NCBI RefSeq assembly: GCF_017875275.1 | Contig: NZ_JAGGML010000001.1 | Coordinates: 4,733,001 to 4,797,000, forward strand | Source: Xanthobacter flavus | GTDB lineage: Bacteria > Pseudomonadota > Alphaproteobacteria > Rhizobiales > Xanthobacteraceae | Length of the DNA: 64,000 bases | Reading direction: 5' to 3' | In this document: positions 1 through 9,400 of the stretch, piece by piece | Layout: each line of letters starts with the position of its first letter | Position numbering within the stretch: the first letter of the stretch is position 1 | The notes under the pieces: generated by a model | What the model was told of the DNA's origin: nothing | Seen by the model: the letters and a program-made list of their open reading frames with translations, nothing else | Databases searched by the model: none | Made by a program: the position numbers and the translations under genes

Positions 1-588
1 CGCGACCGCGGCTTCAAGTGCACCGTGCTGCTGCGCGATCCCTATGAGGAACTCGCCGAAGAGCTTCTGGTGCTGCGCTGGGCGGTGAAGACCCCGAACC
101 TCGCTGCGTCGGTGCTGAGCGATGTCTACAAGCCCCTGCTGGACAGCCTCGCCAAGGCGGACCTCGCCGAGATGGCAGATCTCGAGACCTGGCTCGGTAC
201 CCTCTCTCCGTTCGAGCGCAGCCTCGTCGCCAATCCCATGGCGCGACTGCTCACCTGTCGCGGCTCCGACGACGTGCTGGAGACCTCGGCGGTCGAGAAC
301 GCCCTCGACACGCTCTCCGAGATGGACGTGGTCGGCCTCTCCGGCGATGAGGACGTCTGGTGGGAGACCATGCGCGCGGTGATGGAGCTGAACCTGCCGC
401 CTCTGCCGGAACTCGCCTGGTCGCGGCAGGTCGGCGAACTGCGTGAGCAGGTGGCCGAGTGGCCCGCGGCGCAGGATCTCCTCGCCGTGGACGAACGCAT
501 CTTCTCCGACGTCACCGCTGCCGTCGGCCGGGTGGATGAAGCCACGGACGAGGCGGCGCAGGAAGGGGTCCAGGAAGGCGTCCCATAG
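1..588 (+). CDS. C-terminal part of an unassigned protein (5' end outside window)
   Basis: The frame is open from base 1 (first residues RDRGFKCTVLLRDPYEEL), so the gene begins to the left and about 195 residues are visible. The nearest in-window start is a GTG at 25, with no convincing ribosome binding site, and the coding frame continues above it. The protein is soluble and acidic, with many Glu and Asp residues and no membrane segment. The string LLRDPYEEL resembles the Arg-Asp-Pro strand of sulfotransferase-like folds, but this is only a hint. It converges on the capsule-export genes, so it may belong to a surface polysaccharide cluster. I do not assign a function. Confidence 0.6.
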   Translation, partial: RDRGFKCTVLLRDPYEELAEELLVLRWAVKTPNLAASVLSDVYKPLLDSLAKADLAEMADLETWLGTLSPFERSLVANPMARLLTCRGSDDVLETSAVENALDTLSEMDVVGLSGDEDVWWETMRAVMELNLPPLPELAWSRQVGELREQVAEWPAAQDLLAVDERIFSDVTAAVGRVDEATDEAAQEGVQEGVP

Positions 589-717
589 GGCGCACCGGCG
601 AGCGGTCAGTCGGTCAGAGCAGCCGTCAGGTCGCTTCCGGTCCGCCGGACCAGGCCCGGGGAGAGGCCGGCCCCGGATAGGCCGCGGGTCCCGGCCTCAT
701 GATCCGGAAAGCCCGTC

Positions 718-2076
718 CTACCGCGTCCGCGCGTAGACGCTCGCCACATAAAGTGCCACCACCGCCCAAGCGGCGAACAGGATGGCGAAGAGGGCGCCGG
801 CCTGAAGCGCGGGGATGGGGAAGGCCTTCTCGTGCGGCAGGGTGGGGGCCATGAAGGCGAGGATGTAGACCTGCTGCCGGCCCCGGTCCATGCGGGCTTC
901 GATGAGTTCGGCCTCGGCCTGCTTGAGCCGCTGCTCGGCGAGGCGGCGGCTCGCTTCCAGTTCGGCGCCGGCGACGAGGTTGACGCTGGAGCCCGAGGAG
1001 GCCGCATCGCCGAGGAGGGAGCCGTCGAGCGCGGCGATCTTCTCGTCCAGCGAGCGCAGCCGCTCCTTCAGCGCCCGTATCACGGGCGAATCCTCGTCGA
1101 GCCGGGCGCGGGCGGCGTTGAGGTCCGTGTTCAGGGCCGAGCGCTGGTCGCGCAGCTTGGAGATGACGGCGAAGGCGTCGCTGGCGCTCTTGGTCGGGTC
1201 CAGCGTGCCCTGACTGTTGCGGAAGGCTTCGAGCCCGGTGCGCACCACCGCCAGCTCCGTGAATGCCGCGCGCTCCTCCGCCTCGGCCTCCACCACGCGG
1301 TCGCTGCGGTTGCGGGCGGTGAGATCGTTGGTCACCTGCTCGGCCTGGCGCACCACGGCGGCAGCGAGCAGGGCCGAGCTCTGCGGGCTGAAGGCATAGA
1401 CCTGCACCTTGATGACGCCCGACATCTGCTCGAGGCTGACGCTCACCTGCCGGTTCCAGTAGGTGACGAGGTCTTCCGTGCTGGCCTCCGGCGACAGGGC
1501 GAACACCGGGTCGCGATCGGAGATGCCGAAGATGCGCTTCAGGTCGAGCTGCTCCTGGAGCGCGTCCACCATGGCGCGGCTGCGCAGGTAGTCCACGACG
1601 ACCCGCGCCTCCTGGGTGTTGGCCACCTGCGGTATGCCATTGGCCGCGGGGGTGGCCGAGGCATTGGAGACGGTTTCCAGATTGCCGCGCACCACGAGGC
1701 GCGCCTCGGAGCGGAACTGGGGGGCGGCGACGAAGGTGAGATAGAGCAGGCTCGCGACCGCCGGCAGCAGCACCAGCAGCCCGAAGCTGCCAAGGGCGAG
1801 TTCCGTGCGGGTGAGACGGGCGCGGCGTCCTTCGGCGAGGGTGGCCTGCGCCTCGTTCCGCAACGCGGCCCGGCGACGGGAGATGGCCGCGCCGACGCCG
1901 CGCAGCAGCGGAAGCGGCAGGAAGCGCTGGATCCGCGCGACGGCCGGGGATGCGGCGACGGCGGGTTCCTGGGCCACGGCTGGCTCCTGAGTGACCCTGT
2001 CGGGGGCGGCGGTGGTCCTGCCGCCCCGCGCGCGGGTCGATCCGTTGTCCCGGGTCGCCTGCGCCGGGGCGGTCAT
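718..2076 (-). CDS. kpsE: Capsule polysaccharide export inner-membrane protein, KpsE/CtrB/BexC family
   Basis: This 452-residue protein has the polysaccharide co-polymerase layout: a Pro/Ala-rich cytoplasmic tail, a first membrane segment (about residues 110-130, around LVLLPAVASLLYLTFVA), a long periplasmic region with coiled-coil stretches, and a second membrane segment at the extreme C terminus. The family's conserved C-terminal block is visible as YILAFMAPTLPHEKAFPIP. Such proteins bridge an ABC-type capsule exporter to the outer-membrane channel. The ATG at 2076 lies 7 bases after the stop of the export lipoprotein gene, so the two form an operon. No kpsM or kpsT follows; the next gene is convergent. 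Confidence 0.85.
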   Translation of the reverse strand: MTAPAQATRDNGSTRARGGRTTAAPDRVTQEPAVAQEPAVAASPAVARIQRFLPLPLLRGVGAAISRRRAALRNEAQATLAEGRRARLTRTELALGSFGLLVLLPAVASLLYLTFVAAPQFRSEARLVVRGNLETVSNASATPAANGIPQVANTQEARVVVDYLRSRAMVDALQEQLDLKRIFGISDRDPVFALSPEASTEDLVTYWNRQVSVSLEQMSGVIKVQVYAFSPQSSALLAAAVVRQAEQVTNDLTARNRSDRVVEAEAEERAAFTELAVVRTGLEAFRNSQGTLDPTKSASDAFAVISKLRDQRSALNTDLNAARARLDEDSPVIRALKERLRSLDEKIAALDGSLLGDAASSGSSVNLVAGAELEASRRLAEQRLKQAEAELIEARMDRGRQQVYILAFMAPTLPHEKAFPIPALQAGALFAILFAAWAVVALYVASVYARTR

Positions 2077-2083
2077 GCCGGCC

Positions 2084-3235
2084 CTATTGCGCGACCGCGG
2101 CCGTGCTGACCACGGGCTGCGCGACGGAGTTGAACAGCGAGGTGACCTTCTGCAGGTCGGCCAGCGGCGCATTGGCCACGTAGATCGCGTCCTTGTTGCG
2201 GATATTGAAGCCGCGGGCGAGGAAGACGAAATTCGGGTCGCGCATGTTCCAGCGGTAGATCACGCGCACGTAGCCGTTGCTCTCCAGCGGCTGGGCGTCC
2301 GGCCGCAGGCGGTTGGCGAAGCGCACGGGCTCGATGCGCATGAGATAGACGCCGGAGGGATCGGCGCGGGAATCGATGAGGCCGCCGACGCGCGCGACCC
2401 CTTCTTCCAGCGTGATGCCGACCGCGTCGAACGGCACGATGGTCGGGTTCCCGGCGGCGCCGAACACCGTGTAGGTCTGCGGGTCGCGGATCAGCACGAT
2501 CTTGTCCAGCGGGCGGACGTAGACGTCCTCCTTGGGATCGTTGAGCAGGGTCTGCATGGGCACGGTCACGGTGGTGCCGCTGCGGCTGAGGCGCACGAAC
2601 ACCTCATGGGCGGCAATCTTGATGCCGCCGGCTGCCGCAATCACGTCCAGCACGCGGTCGCCGCGCGGGGAGAGCGGGACGATCGCGCCGGAGGTCGCCT
2701 CGCCGAGCACGGTGGCGGCATTGCTGACGCTGCGCGTCACCACCACCACCACCTGCGGCTCGATGGCCTTGCCGCTCAGCTTCTCGACCACGGCCGACTC
2801 GATCTGCGCGGTGGTGCGCCCGGCCACCTGGATGCGCCCGGCATAGGGAACGGTGATGGAGCCGTCCTGCGACACCTGCTGCTCGGGGATGGCGGCGCTG
2901 CGCGAGCCGGTGCCCAGCCGGTCGATGACCGGACCGGAGAACAGGCCGCCGGCCGCCGCCTCCCAGATGGTGACGGAGATGACGTCGCCCACGCCCACCA
3001 CGTAGCGGGTGGGGGGGCGGTAGTCGCCGAAGCGGCCGCCAAAGGAGGCGGGGCGCTCCTGCGCCAGAAGGGAGAGGGTGCGATCGTCCACGTCGACCAG
3101 CAGGTAGCGCTGGTCGTCCGTGGGCTGCGTCATCTCGATCTCGACCCGCGACGGGCCAGAAGACGGAAGCGCCGTGCACCCGCTGGTTGCGGCTGCGAGC
3201 AGCAGGGACACGAGGATCTTCTTTGCAGACAACAT
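2084..3235 (-). CDS. Outer-membrane polysaccharide export lipoprotein, Wza/CtrA/BexD family
   Basis: The 383-residue product starts MLSAKKILVSLLLAAATSGC, a lipoprotein signal with the lipobox Cys at about residue 20. A polysaccharide-export domain follows (RYVVGVGDVISVTIWEA, then QDGSITVPYAGRIQVAGRT), then soluble-ligand-binding beta-grasp repeats (around VLDVIAAAGGI and YVRPLDKIVLI). It should form the outer-membrane channel for a capsule or exopolysaccharide together with the downstream KpsE-type protein. Its length fits CtrA/BexD (about 390) rather than KpsD (about 560). I chose the ATG at 3235 because it begins the signal peptide; an upstream in-frame ATG at 3289 would put 18 unrelated residues before it. 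Confidence 0.88.
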   Translation of the reverse strand: MLSAKKILVSLLLAAATSGCTALPSSGPSRVEIEMTQPTDDQRYLLVDVDDRTLSLLAQERPASFGGRFGDYRPPTRYVVGVGDVISVTIWEAAAGGLFSGPVIDRLGTGSRSAAIPEQQVSQDGSITVPYAGRIQVAGRTTAQIESAVVEKLSGKAIEPQVVVVVTRSVSNAATVLGEATSGAIVPLSPRGDRVLDVIAAAGGIKIAAHEVFVRLSRSGTTVTVPMQTLLNDPKEDVYVRPLDKIVLIRDPQTYTVFGAAGNPTIVPFDAVGITLEEGVARVGGLIDSRADPSGVYLMRIEPVRFANRLRPDAQPLESNGYVRVIYRWNMRDPNFVFLARGFNIRNKDAIYVANAPLADLQKVTSLFNSVAQPVVSTAAVAQ

Positions 3236-3332
3236 TGACGCGCTACGGTCCCGCCGCTGGAGGAGCAGGGCTGTTATACATCCTGGCACCGTTCACAGCG
3301 ACCTAGCCACACAACGTTTAAGGGAGCGTTGC

Positions 3333-3346
3333 CGTGTTGCAACACG
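3333..3346. promoter_or_regulatory. 14-bp perfect palindrome in the divergent export/SDR promoter region
   Basis: CGTGTTGCAACACG is a perfect inverted repeat between the export lipoprotein gene (minus) and the short-chain dehydrogenase gene (plus). The surrounding 234 bp are less GC-rich than the flanking genes and hold no other gene. It is a plausible operator, but no regulator can be named. Confidence 0.35.
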
Positions 3347-3469
3347 TCAGCGTTGTCCGCCAAAATACCGCAGTCGTCGCGCGCCTTTACGTGGTATCGC
3401 CGGCTCGATCATACCATCCGCGGAACGTGGGGACGGTATTTTAATAATCTCGAAAGGCAGGAGGAGGGG

Positions 3470-4297
3470 TTGAAACACGGTGTCGCAGCATCGATCGATC
3501 GCCCCGGCGCCCCCCTCGCCATCATCAGCGGCGGATCGAGCGGCATCGGTTTGTGCGCTGCAAGAATTCTCGGCGCAAAGGGATACCGCATTGCCCTCCT
3601 TGCCCGCGATCAGCAGCGCCTCGCGCAAGCCCGGGCGGCGCTGGAGGCTGACGGTATCGAAGTCGTCACCTGCATCCTCGACGTGCGTGACGCGGAGGCA
3701 TGCCGGGCCGTCGTCGAAACGCTGACTTTCAGGCATGGCCCGCCTCTCTGGGTTGTGGCGAGCGCCGGCATCGTGGAGCCCGGATTCTTCCTGGAGCAGG
3801 GCGAAACCGCCACCCGCGACCAGATGGAGACCAACTTCCTCGGCACGGCGAATCTCGTGCGCGCCGCCGTGCCGTCCATGCTGGCGGCGGGGCGGGGGCA
3901 TGTGGCGATGGTCGCTTCGGCCGCCGGCCTCTTCGGGGTGGCGGGCTACGCGGGCTATTGCGCGTCGAAGTTCGCGGTTCGGGGATTCGCCGAGGCGCTC
4001 CGCATCGAGCTTTCCGCCTCGGGTGTAAGCGTGACGGTGGCGGTGCCGCCGGATACAGACACGCCGCAGCTCGCCTATGAGCGCCCGCTGCGCCCGGCGG
4101 CCATCGCGCCTTTCGCCGGTTCCGGCCGGCCGCTGCCGCCCGAGGTGGTCGCCGCCCATCTCATCCGCACCGCCGAGCGCGGCGGGTTCCTGTCCGCGCC
4201 GACGGCGCAGCTCGCAGCCATCGCGCGGCTGCAGGGGGTCGCCTCCGGCCTCCTCGCGCGGATGCAGATGCGCCTGCTCAGCCGGCACAAAAGGTGA
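3470..4297 (+). CDS. Short-chain dehydrogenase resembling 3-ketodihydrosphingosine reductase
   Basis: This 275-residue Rossmann enzyme has the NADP(H) motif SGGSSGIG (residues 20-27), an ASAG variant of the NNAG motif (97-100), and the catalytic Ser150, Tyr163 and Lys167 (YCASK). The segment TVAVPPDTDTP (about 189-199) matches the signature of 3-ketodihydrosphingosine reductases, where the substrate loop reads PPDTDTP. The expected reaction is NADPH reduction of a 3-ketosphinganine-like or other 3-keto lipid. The start is taken as TTG at 3470 because a strong AGGAGG-type ribosome binding site precedes it and homology begins there; the ATG at 3329 would add 47 non-conserved residues. The gene ends 3 bp before the convergent sulfotransferase gene. 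Confidence 0.75.
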   Translation: MKHGVAASIDRPGAPLAIISGGSSGIGLCAARILGAKGYRIALLARDQQRLAQARAALEADGIEVVTCILDVRDAEACRAVVETLTFRHGPPLWVVASAGIVEPGFFLEQGETATRDQMETNFLGTANLVRAAVPSMLAAGRGHVAMVASAAGLFGVAGYAGYCASKFAVRGFAEALRIELSASGVSVTVAVPPDTDTPQLAYERPLRPAAIAPFAGSGRPLPPEVVAAHLIRTAERGGFLSAPTAQLAAIARLQGVASGLLARMQMRLLSRHKR

Positions 4298-4300
4298 GCA

Positions 4301-6391
4301 TCAGCGCCCCAGCGCCTCCAGCAGCGGCTGGATGGCGGGGCCGTAGCGGCGCCAGCGTCCGACCGAGGAGGCATAGAGCGGCTCGCGCACCTGGGTGATG
4401 CTGGCGGTGCGCACCGGCCGCTCGGTCTCGTGAAACTTCAGGCAGGCCGGGTCCCAGTCTTCCCCGCACGCGGAGATGAGACTGCGGGCGGCGGCCTCGA
4501 TGTCGGCCACCACCGCCTCGTAGTCCATGGGAAGGATCGTGCCTTCCGGCAGCACCGCGCCCCAGTGTGCCATCAGGCCGGCATAGGCGTGATGGTGACG
4601 GGCAAGCTCGGCGAAATCGTAGCTGTACGGCAGGTCGTCGCGGAACAGCTTGGAGAAGCAGGAGATGGCGGTGTCCACCGGATCGCGCCGGCAATGGATG
4701 ATGACCGCACGCGGAAACAGGATGTGGATGAGGCCGAGATAGAAGTAGTTGTTGAGCATCTTGTCCGCCACCAGCCGCTTGCCGGGGGCGCGGGCGGGCA
4801 AGGCATCGAGATAGGCGGAGGAGATCTCCCCCATCTCCGGCCGCTCCATGAGGTGCATCAGCTCGGGATAGTGGACCATGCCGCCGAAGGCCTGGTCGAT
4901 GCGATTCACAGCGCGGTGGAACAGGTCCATCTCGCCGCCGCCCTGGATGGCGGGATGGCTGGCGAGAATCTGCTCCACCAGCGTGCTGCCCGAGCGCGGC
5001 ATGCCGACGATGAAGATGGGCCGGGCCTCGGCAGTCCCCATCCCCGCCCGCTCGGCGATGAAGGAACGGGTGAAGATGGCGCGGATGCGCTCGAAGGTGG
5101 CGAGCGCGGCGGGCTCGTCATAGGTCACCTGCGCGCGCTTGAGCTTCGCGCCGGCGATGAACTGGTCCATGGCCTCGGCGTGGCGGCCGAGGTCGTCATA
5201 GGCCTTGCCGAGCGCGTAGTGGAGCGGGATGCGCTCCACTACGCCGGTCTCGCGCGACAGCGCCGTCTCCAGCGCCGCCACCATGTCTTCCTCCGGCCGC
5301 ACCTTGCGCGCGGCGACGAGGTTCACGCGGCTGTTGAGGGAGGCGGGATCCTTCGCCAGCGCCCGCTCGAACAGGGCGCAGGCGCCGCGCAGGTCGCCGG
5401 TCTCCATCAGCAGCAGGCCGAGCACGTTCAGGGCGTCGAGATCGTCCGGGGCAAGCGCAAGCGCGCGGCGGGCGGCGTCCATGGCCTCCGGCCCGCGTTC
5501 CAGATCGCGCAGGATGCGGGCGAGGAGGACGAGGGTCGGCACATGGTGCGGATTGGCCCGGAGCGCACGCTGGCACGCCGAGCGCGCGCCTTCCGCCTTG
5601 CGCTCGTTCAGCAGGCCCTGAGCCAGATAGAAGGCCGGTTCCGGCCGCTCCGGCGCCGCGGAAATGGCGAGGGCCAGCACCGCGAAGGCCTCCTCGCTCC
5701 GCTCCTGCGCGAACAGGGAGAGGGCGAGCGAATTGTAGGGCTCCACATAGTCCCGCCGCTGGGCGATGGCCGTATGGAGGGCTGCGTCGGCCTCGCGGAA
5801 GTCGCCCTGCTCGCGCAGCACGTTGCCGATGTTGTTCCAGGCCTCCGGATAATGCCCGCGGTGGGCGAGGGCGGCGCGGAAGGCGGCGATGGCCTCGCCC
5901 GGACGGCTTTGGGCGCGCAGGGCATTGCCGAGATTGTTGTGGGCCTCGGCAAAGGCGGGGCGCAGCGCGATGGCCCGCTCATAGCAGGCGATGGACTCCT
6001 CCAGCGCGCCGGTCTCGAACAGGGCGATGCCCAGGTTATTGTGACCGGCGGCATAGGCCGCATCCGCCGCCACCGCGGCGCGCCCGGCGGCAATGGCGCC
6101 CGCCCGGTCGCCGGTCTGGCGGCGCATCTCGCACAGATTGCTGTGGTAGGAGGCGCGTCCGGGATCGGTCTCGGCCGCAAGCGCCATGAAGCTCACGGCG
6201 TCTTGCGTGCGGCCTGTCTGCGCGAGGATGACCCCGACGAGGTGCGCCGCCTCGGCGGTCGCCGCCTGCTGGCCGAGCACCGCGCGCCGGACGATGGCCC
6301 GCGCCACCGCTTCGGCACCCGCCCTGTCGCCAGCGTGGTAGAGTTCCCAGGCCCGCTCCAGCGTGGGCGGCCCGCCGCGATCCGCGCCCAT
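4301..6391 (-). CDS. TPR-repeat protein fused to a PAPS-dependent sulfotransferase domain
   Basis: The 696-residue protein begins with about 380 residues of tetratricopeptide repeats (for example AGHNNLGIALFETGALEESI and AEAHNNLGNALRAQSRPGEAI). It ends with a sulfotransferase domain: the 5'-phosphosulfate loop is IFIVGMPRSGSTLVEQILASH (near residue 460) and the 3'-phosphate strand is VIIHCRRDPVDTAISCF (near 575). It should transfer sulfate from PAPS to a protein or glycan held by the TPR superhelix. There is no signal peptide, so it acts in the cytoplasm. Its start lies 11 bases after the stop of the large autotransporter gene on the same strand, suggesting co-transcription and that the autotransporter may be a substrate. 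Confidence 0.88.
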   Translation of the reverse strand: MGADRGGPPTLERAWELYHAGDRAGAEAVARAIVRRAVLGQQAATAEAAHLVGVILAQTGRTQDAVSFMALAAETDPGRASYHSNLCEMRRQTGDRAGAIAAGRAAVAADAAYAAGHNNLGIALFETGALEESIACYERAIALRPAFAEAHNNLGNALRAQSRPGEAIAAFRAALAHRGHYPEAWNNIGNVLREQGDFREADAALHTAIAQRRDYVEPYNSLALSLFAQERSEEAFAVLALAISAAPERPEPAFYLAQGLLNERKAEGARSACQRALRANPHHVPTLVLLARILRDLERGPEAMDAARRALALAPDDLDALNVLGLLLMETGDLRGACALFERALAKDPASLNSRVNLVAARKVRPEEDMVAALETALSRETGVVERIPLHYALGKAYDDLGRHAEAMDQFIAGAKLKRAQVTYDEPAALATFERIRAIFTRSFIAERAGMGTAEARPIFIVGMPRSGSTLVEQILASHPAIQGGGEMDLFHRAVNRIDQAFGGMVHYPELMHLMERPEMGEISSAYLDALPARAPGKRLVADKMLNNYFYLGLIHILFPRAVIIHCRRDPVDTAISCFSKLFRDDLPYSYDFAELARHHHAYAGLMAHWGAVLPEGTILPMDYEAVVADIEAAARSLISACGEDWDPACLKFHETERPVRTASITQVREPLYASSVGRWRRYGPAIQPLLEALGR

Positions 6392-6402
6392 CTCTCGCGC
6401 CT

Positions 6403-9400
6403 TCAGAACCGCAGCCTCAGCTGCGCGGAGGCGGTGCTGTTGGAATAACCGTCGCCGAAGCTGCCGCGATACTCGATGTAGCCGTCGAAATTGGCCGAGA
6501 AGGCGAAGGAGAGGCCCGCTGCCGCCAGCGCCAGATCGCTCGGTCCGCCGGAGAGGATGTTGAAACCGATGGTGCTGTCGGCGAGGAAGGTGGCGCCGAG
6601 GCTCGCGCCGGTGTCGAGATATTCGTGCTGCCAGCCGGCCTCCAGGCGCAGCGTCACCGGCAGGGTGGAGAGAGACAACGGCTGCACGACACGCAGGCCC
6701 AGGGTGGATTGCAGCGACTGGGTGGTATCGGCGGCGACGTTCAGGTTGAACACGCCGGCGCCGCGCTCGGCGAAGGTCTCGGTGCCCAGCGCCGCGTAGG
6801 CGAGGCGCAGATAGGGCTCCAGCTTCGCGCCGGGGGCGTAGGCATAGTCATAACCCGCCTCGCCCACCACCGCGCCGGCATTGCCCGCATAGGTCGAGCG
6901 CGCGGTGAAGAGCGTGCCGCCGAACGCGATGGAACGGCTCATGTCGTAGGTCTGGTAGCCGTAGGTGCCGAACAGGTTGGCGTAGAAGGCACCCCACTGC
7001 TTTTCCGCATAGAGCGATGCGGTCCATTGATCCACCGAGCCGGAGGCCGGGCCGGTGAAGCCCAGATCAGCCGTCTGATAGCTGAACACGGCGCCGCCCC
7101 GCGCATCCGCGCCGAACGCCCGCTCGATGCCGCCGAGCACGCCGCCGCCGGAGCTGGTGGTGGTGCCGTTGCCGGTGTCCGTGCTGCCCCAATTGCCGAA
7201 CGGGCGCAGCCACACGCTGTTCTCAGGCGCGGCCGGTGCCGGGGAGAGGACTGCCCACGGGCCGGAGGCGCCGGAGGAGGGGGCCGTCGCGGCATAGGCG
7301 TTGGCGGAGGGGCTCACCTCGCCCGCGCCATAGGAGAGAAGCGCGCTGCCGCCGCTGGGCAGGGCGCCCGTGCCGCGCGTGGCGGCGAGCTGCTGGCTGA
7401 TCTGCCCGTTGATGGTGCCGAAGGTCGCCATGCCGGCCGTCTTTGCATCGGCCAAAGGCGCGCCGGACATCTGGTTGAGGAGGTTCGCCACCTGCCCGTC
7501 GGTGCCGACATAAAAGCTGTCCAGCACCGGGCTCAGTGGCGACGACAGGGAGAGCCGCTGGTAATTGAGATCGATGCCCGCCGCGAGCGAACGCCCCGCC
7601 AGCGTGAGGCCGGCGAGGGAGGTGGTGGCGTTGCGGGTGAGCACAAGCGTCGCCCCGTCTGCATCATAGGTGACGGCGGCGGACAGCAGGCTGTTGGGCG
7701 TGGTCACGTCGGAGAAGGCGCCGGAGATGTCGGAAGAGGACAGGAGATCGTAGCGCGTGGTCTTCGACCGGATGCCGGTGGCGCCCAGCACGGCCACCGT
7801 GCCATCGAGATCGGCGCTCGTCGCGACGATGGGCGCGGCGGTCCATTGCGGGGAGAGGTAGAGGCCCAGCGTGCCGCCGGCGGCCTGGGTGTAGGCGTTC
7901 GTTTCGATGGCGCTGTCGGCGGTGAGGATCAGCGTGCCCTGATCCTTCACGGCGAAGGTGCCGATGCCCACCGCCGTGCCGGTGAAGGCGAGGCTCACCG
8001 GTGTGCCGTCGCCGCCGACGCTGACGTTCGCGAGGCTCTCCAGCGTGCCCGAATAGACAAAGCTCGTGCCCGCCCCGGCCAGAACGGTGAGGCTGCCGAG
8101 CCCCCCGCCGAGCACGTCGCCGTTGAGGAGGCCGCCGCTCCAGGTGATGGCGTCGGCATAGGTCGAGGAGAGCGCGAGGTCGCCGAAGACGGTGCCGTCC
8201 TCAAGCAGGATGCGGGTGGCCGAACCCTCACCGGTGAGGTCGACGGCGATGCCGGCCCCATCCCCCTCGAAGGCGAAGATGCCGCCGCGATTGGTGAGCG
8301 TGCCGATGCTGCTGCCGCCCGCCACCTTGATGGCGGTGGCGCTGCCCGTGGCGCCGGTGGTGGCGGTGATGCCGCCGGTATTCACGAGGCCGCCGCTGAT
8401 CGTCACCGCCCCGGCGGTCGCGAGCGCCGGGTCCACGCCCAGAGTGTCGAGGGTGGTCAGCTGCGCCGCGCCCAGCGCCTTGCCGTCGATGGGCGCGCCG
8501 ATGGCGATGCCGATGGCGGTGGCGTCCGTGCCGTTCGCCTGCGCGGCAATGACGCTCGTGTTGGAGAGAGCCCCGCCCACCGAGCCGGAGGCGATCTGCA
8601 GGCCAACGGCTTTCGCCTGCGCCGTGCCGCTCGCGCCCGCCACACCCGCCTCGGCGACCGCGATGACGATGCCTGAATTCACGATGCTGCCGCCGACGCC
8701 GCCCGTTGCATCAAGCGCGATGCCGTAGGCGAAAGCGGACGCATCCGCCGTGCCGCCGCTGGCGGACGCATTCGCGGTGGCGATGCCGCCGATGGTGCCG
8801 GTATTCACGAGATCGCCGCCGATGCCGGCGCCGCCCGCCGTGAGAAGCCCGAAAGCCGACGCGATGGCCTCTGCCTTGGTGGAGACCGTGCCGCCGCTGG
8901 CCGATGCGATCACGCTGGCCGATGCGGTCGCGCCGATGGTGGCGGTGTTGGTGAAATTGCCCGCAACTCCCGCCGTGCCGGTCAGCATCACGCCCATGGA
9001 GAGCGCCGACCCGAAGCCGGTCGCGGTCGCGGTCCCATTGCCGCTGCCGGTGGCCGAGACAAGCGTGGTGACGGTGGCGCCGGAGAGGATGTCCGCGCTG
9101 TTGGCAAAGCCGCCGATGCCGTCGGTGGAGGCGATGAGGCCGCTTGCAAGTGCGAGCCCGGTGGCTTCGGCTTCCGCCGTGCCGCTTCCGCCCGAGGCGT
9201 TGGCCGTGGCGTTGAAAAGACCGGAAGCGCGGGTCCAGATGGCGCCGGAATTGACGATGGAGCCCGTCACCTGGCCCGGCAGCGCGAGGACCCCCATGGC
9301 CAGCGACAGGCCGTCCGAGACGGTGGTCGCCTGCGCGCTCGTGCCGATGGCGGTGGCCGTTCCCGAAATGGCGAGCGCCTGCTCCACCGCGATGACGCCG

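Noticed and set aside
3329-3469. Upstream ATG start for the short-chain dehydrogenase
   Set aside because: The extra 47 residues are not conserved-looking and no ribosome binding site precedes 3329, while TTG 3470 has a strong one.
6625-8676. Long open frame antisense to the autotransporter (over 680 codons)
   Set aside because: It is opposite the third-position GC bias of the autotransporter, its product is low-complexity Gly/Arg/His-rich, and the autotransporter barrel is clearly the real gene.
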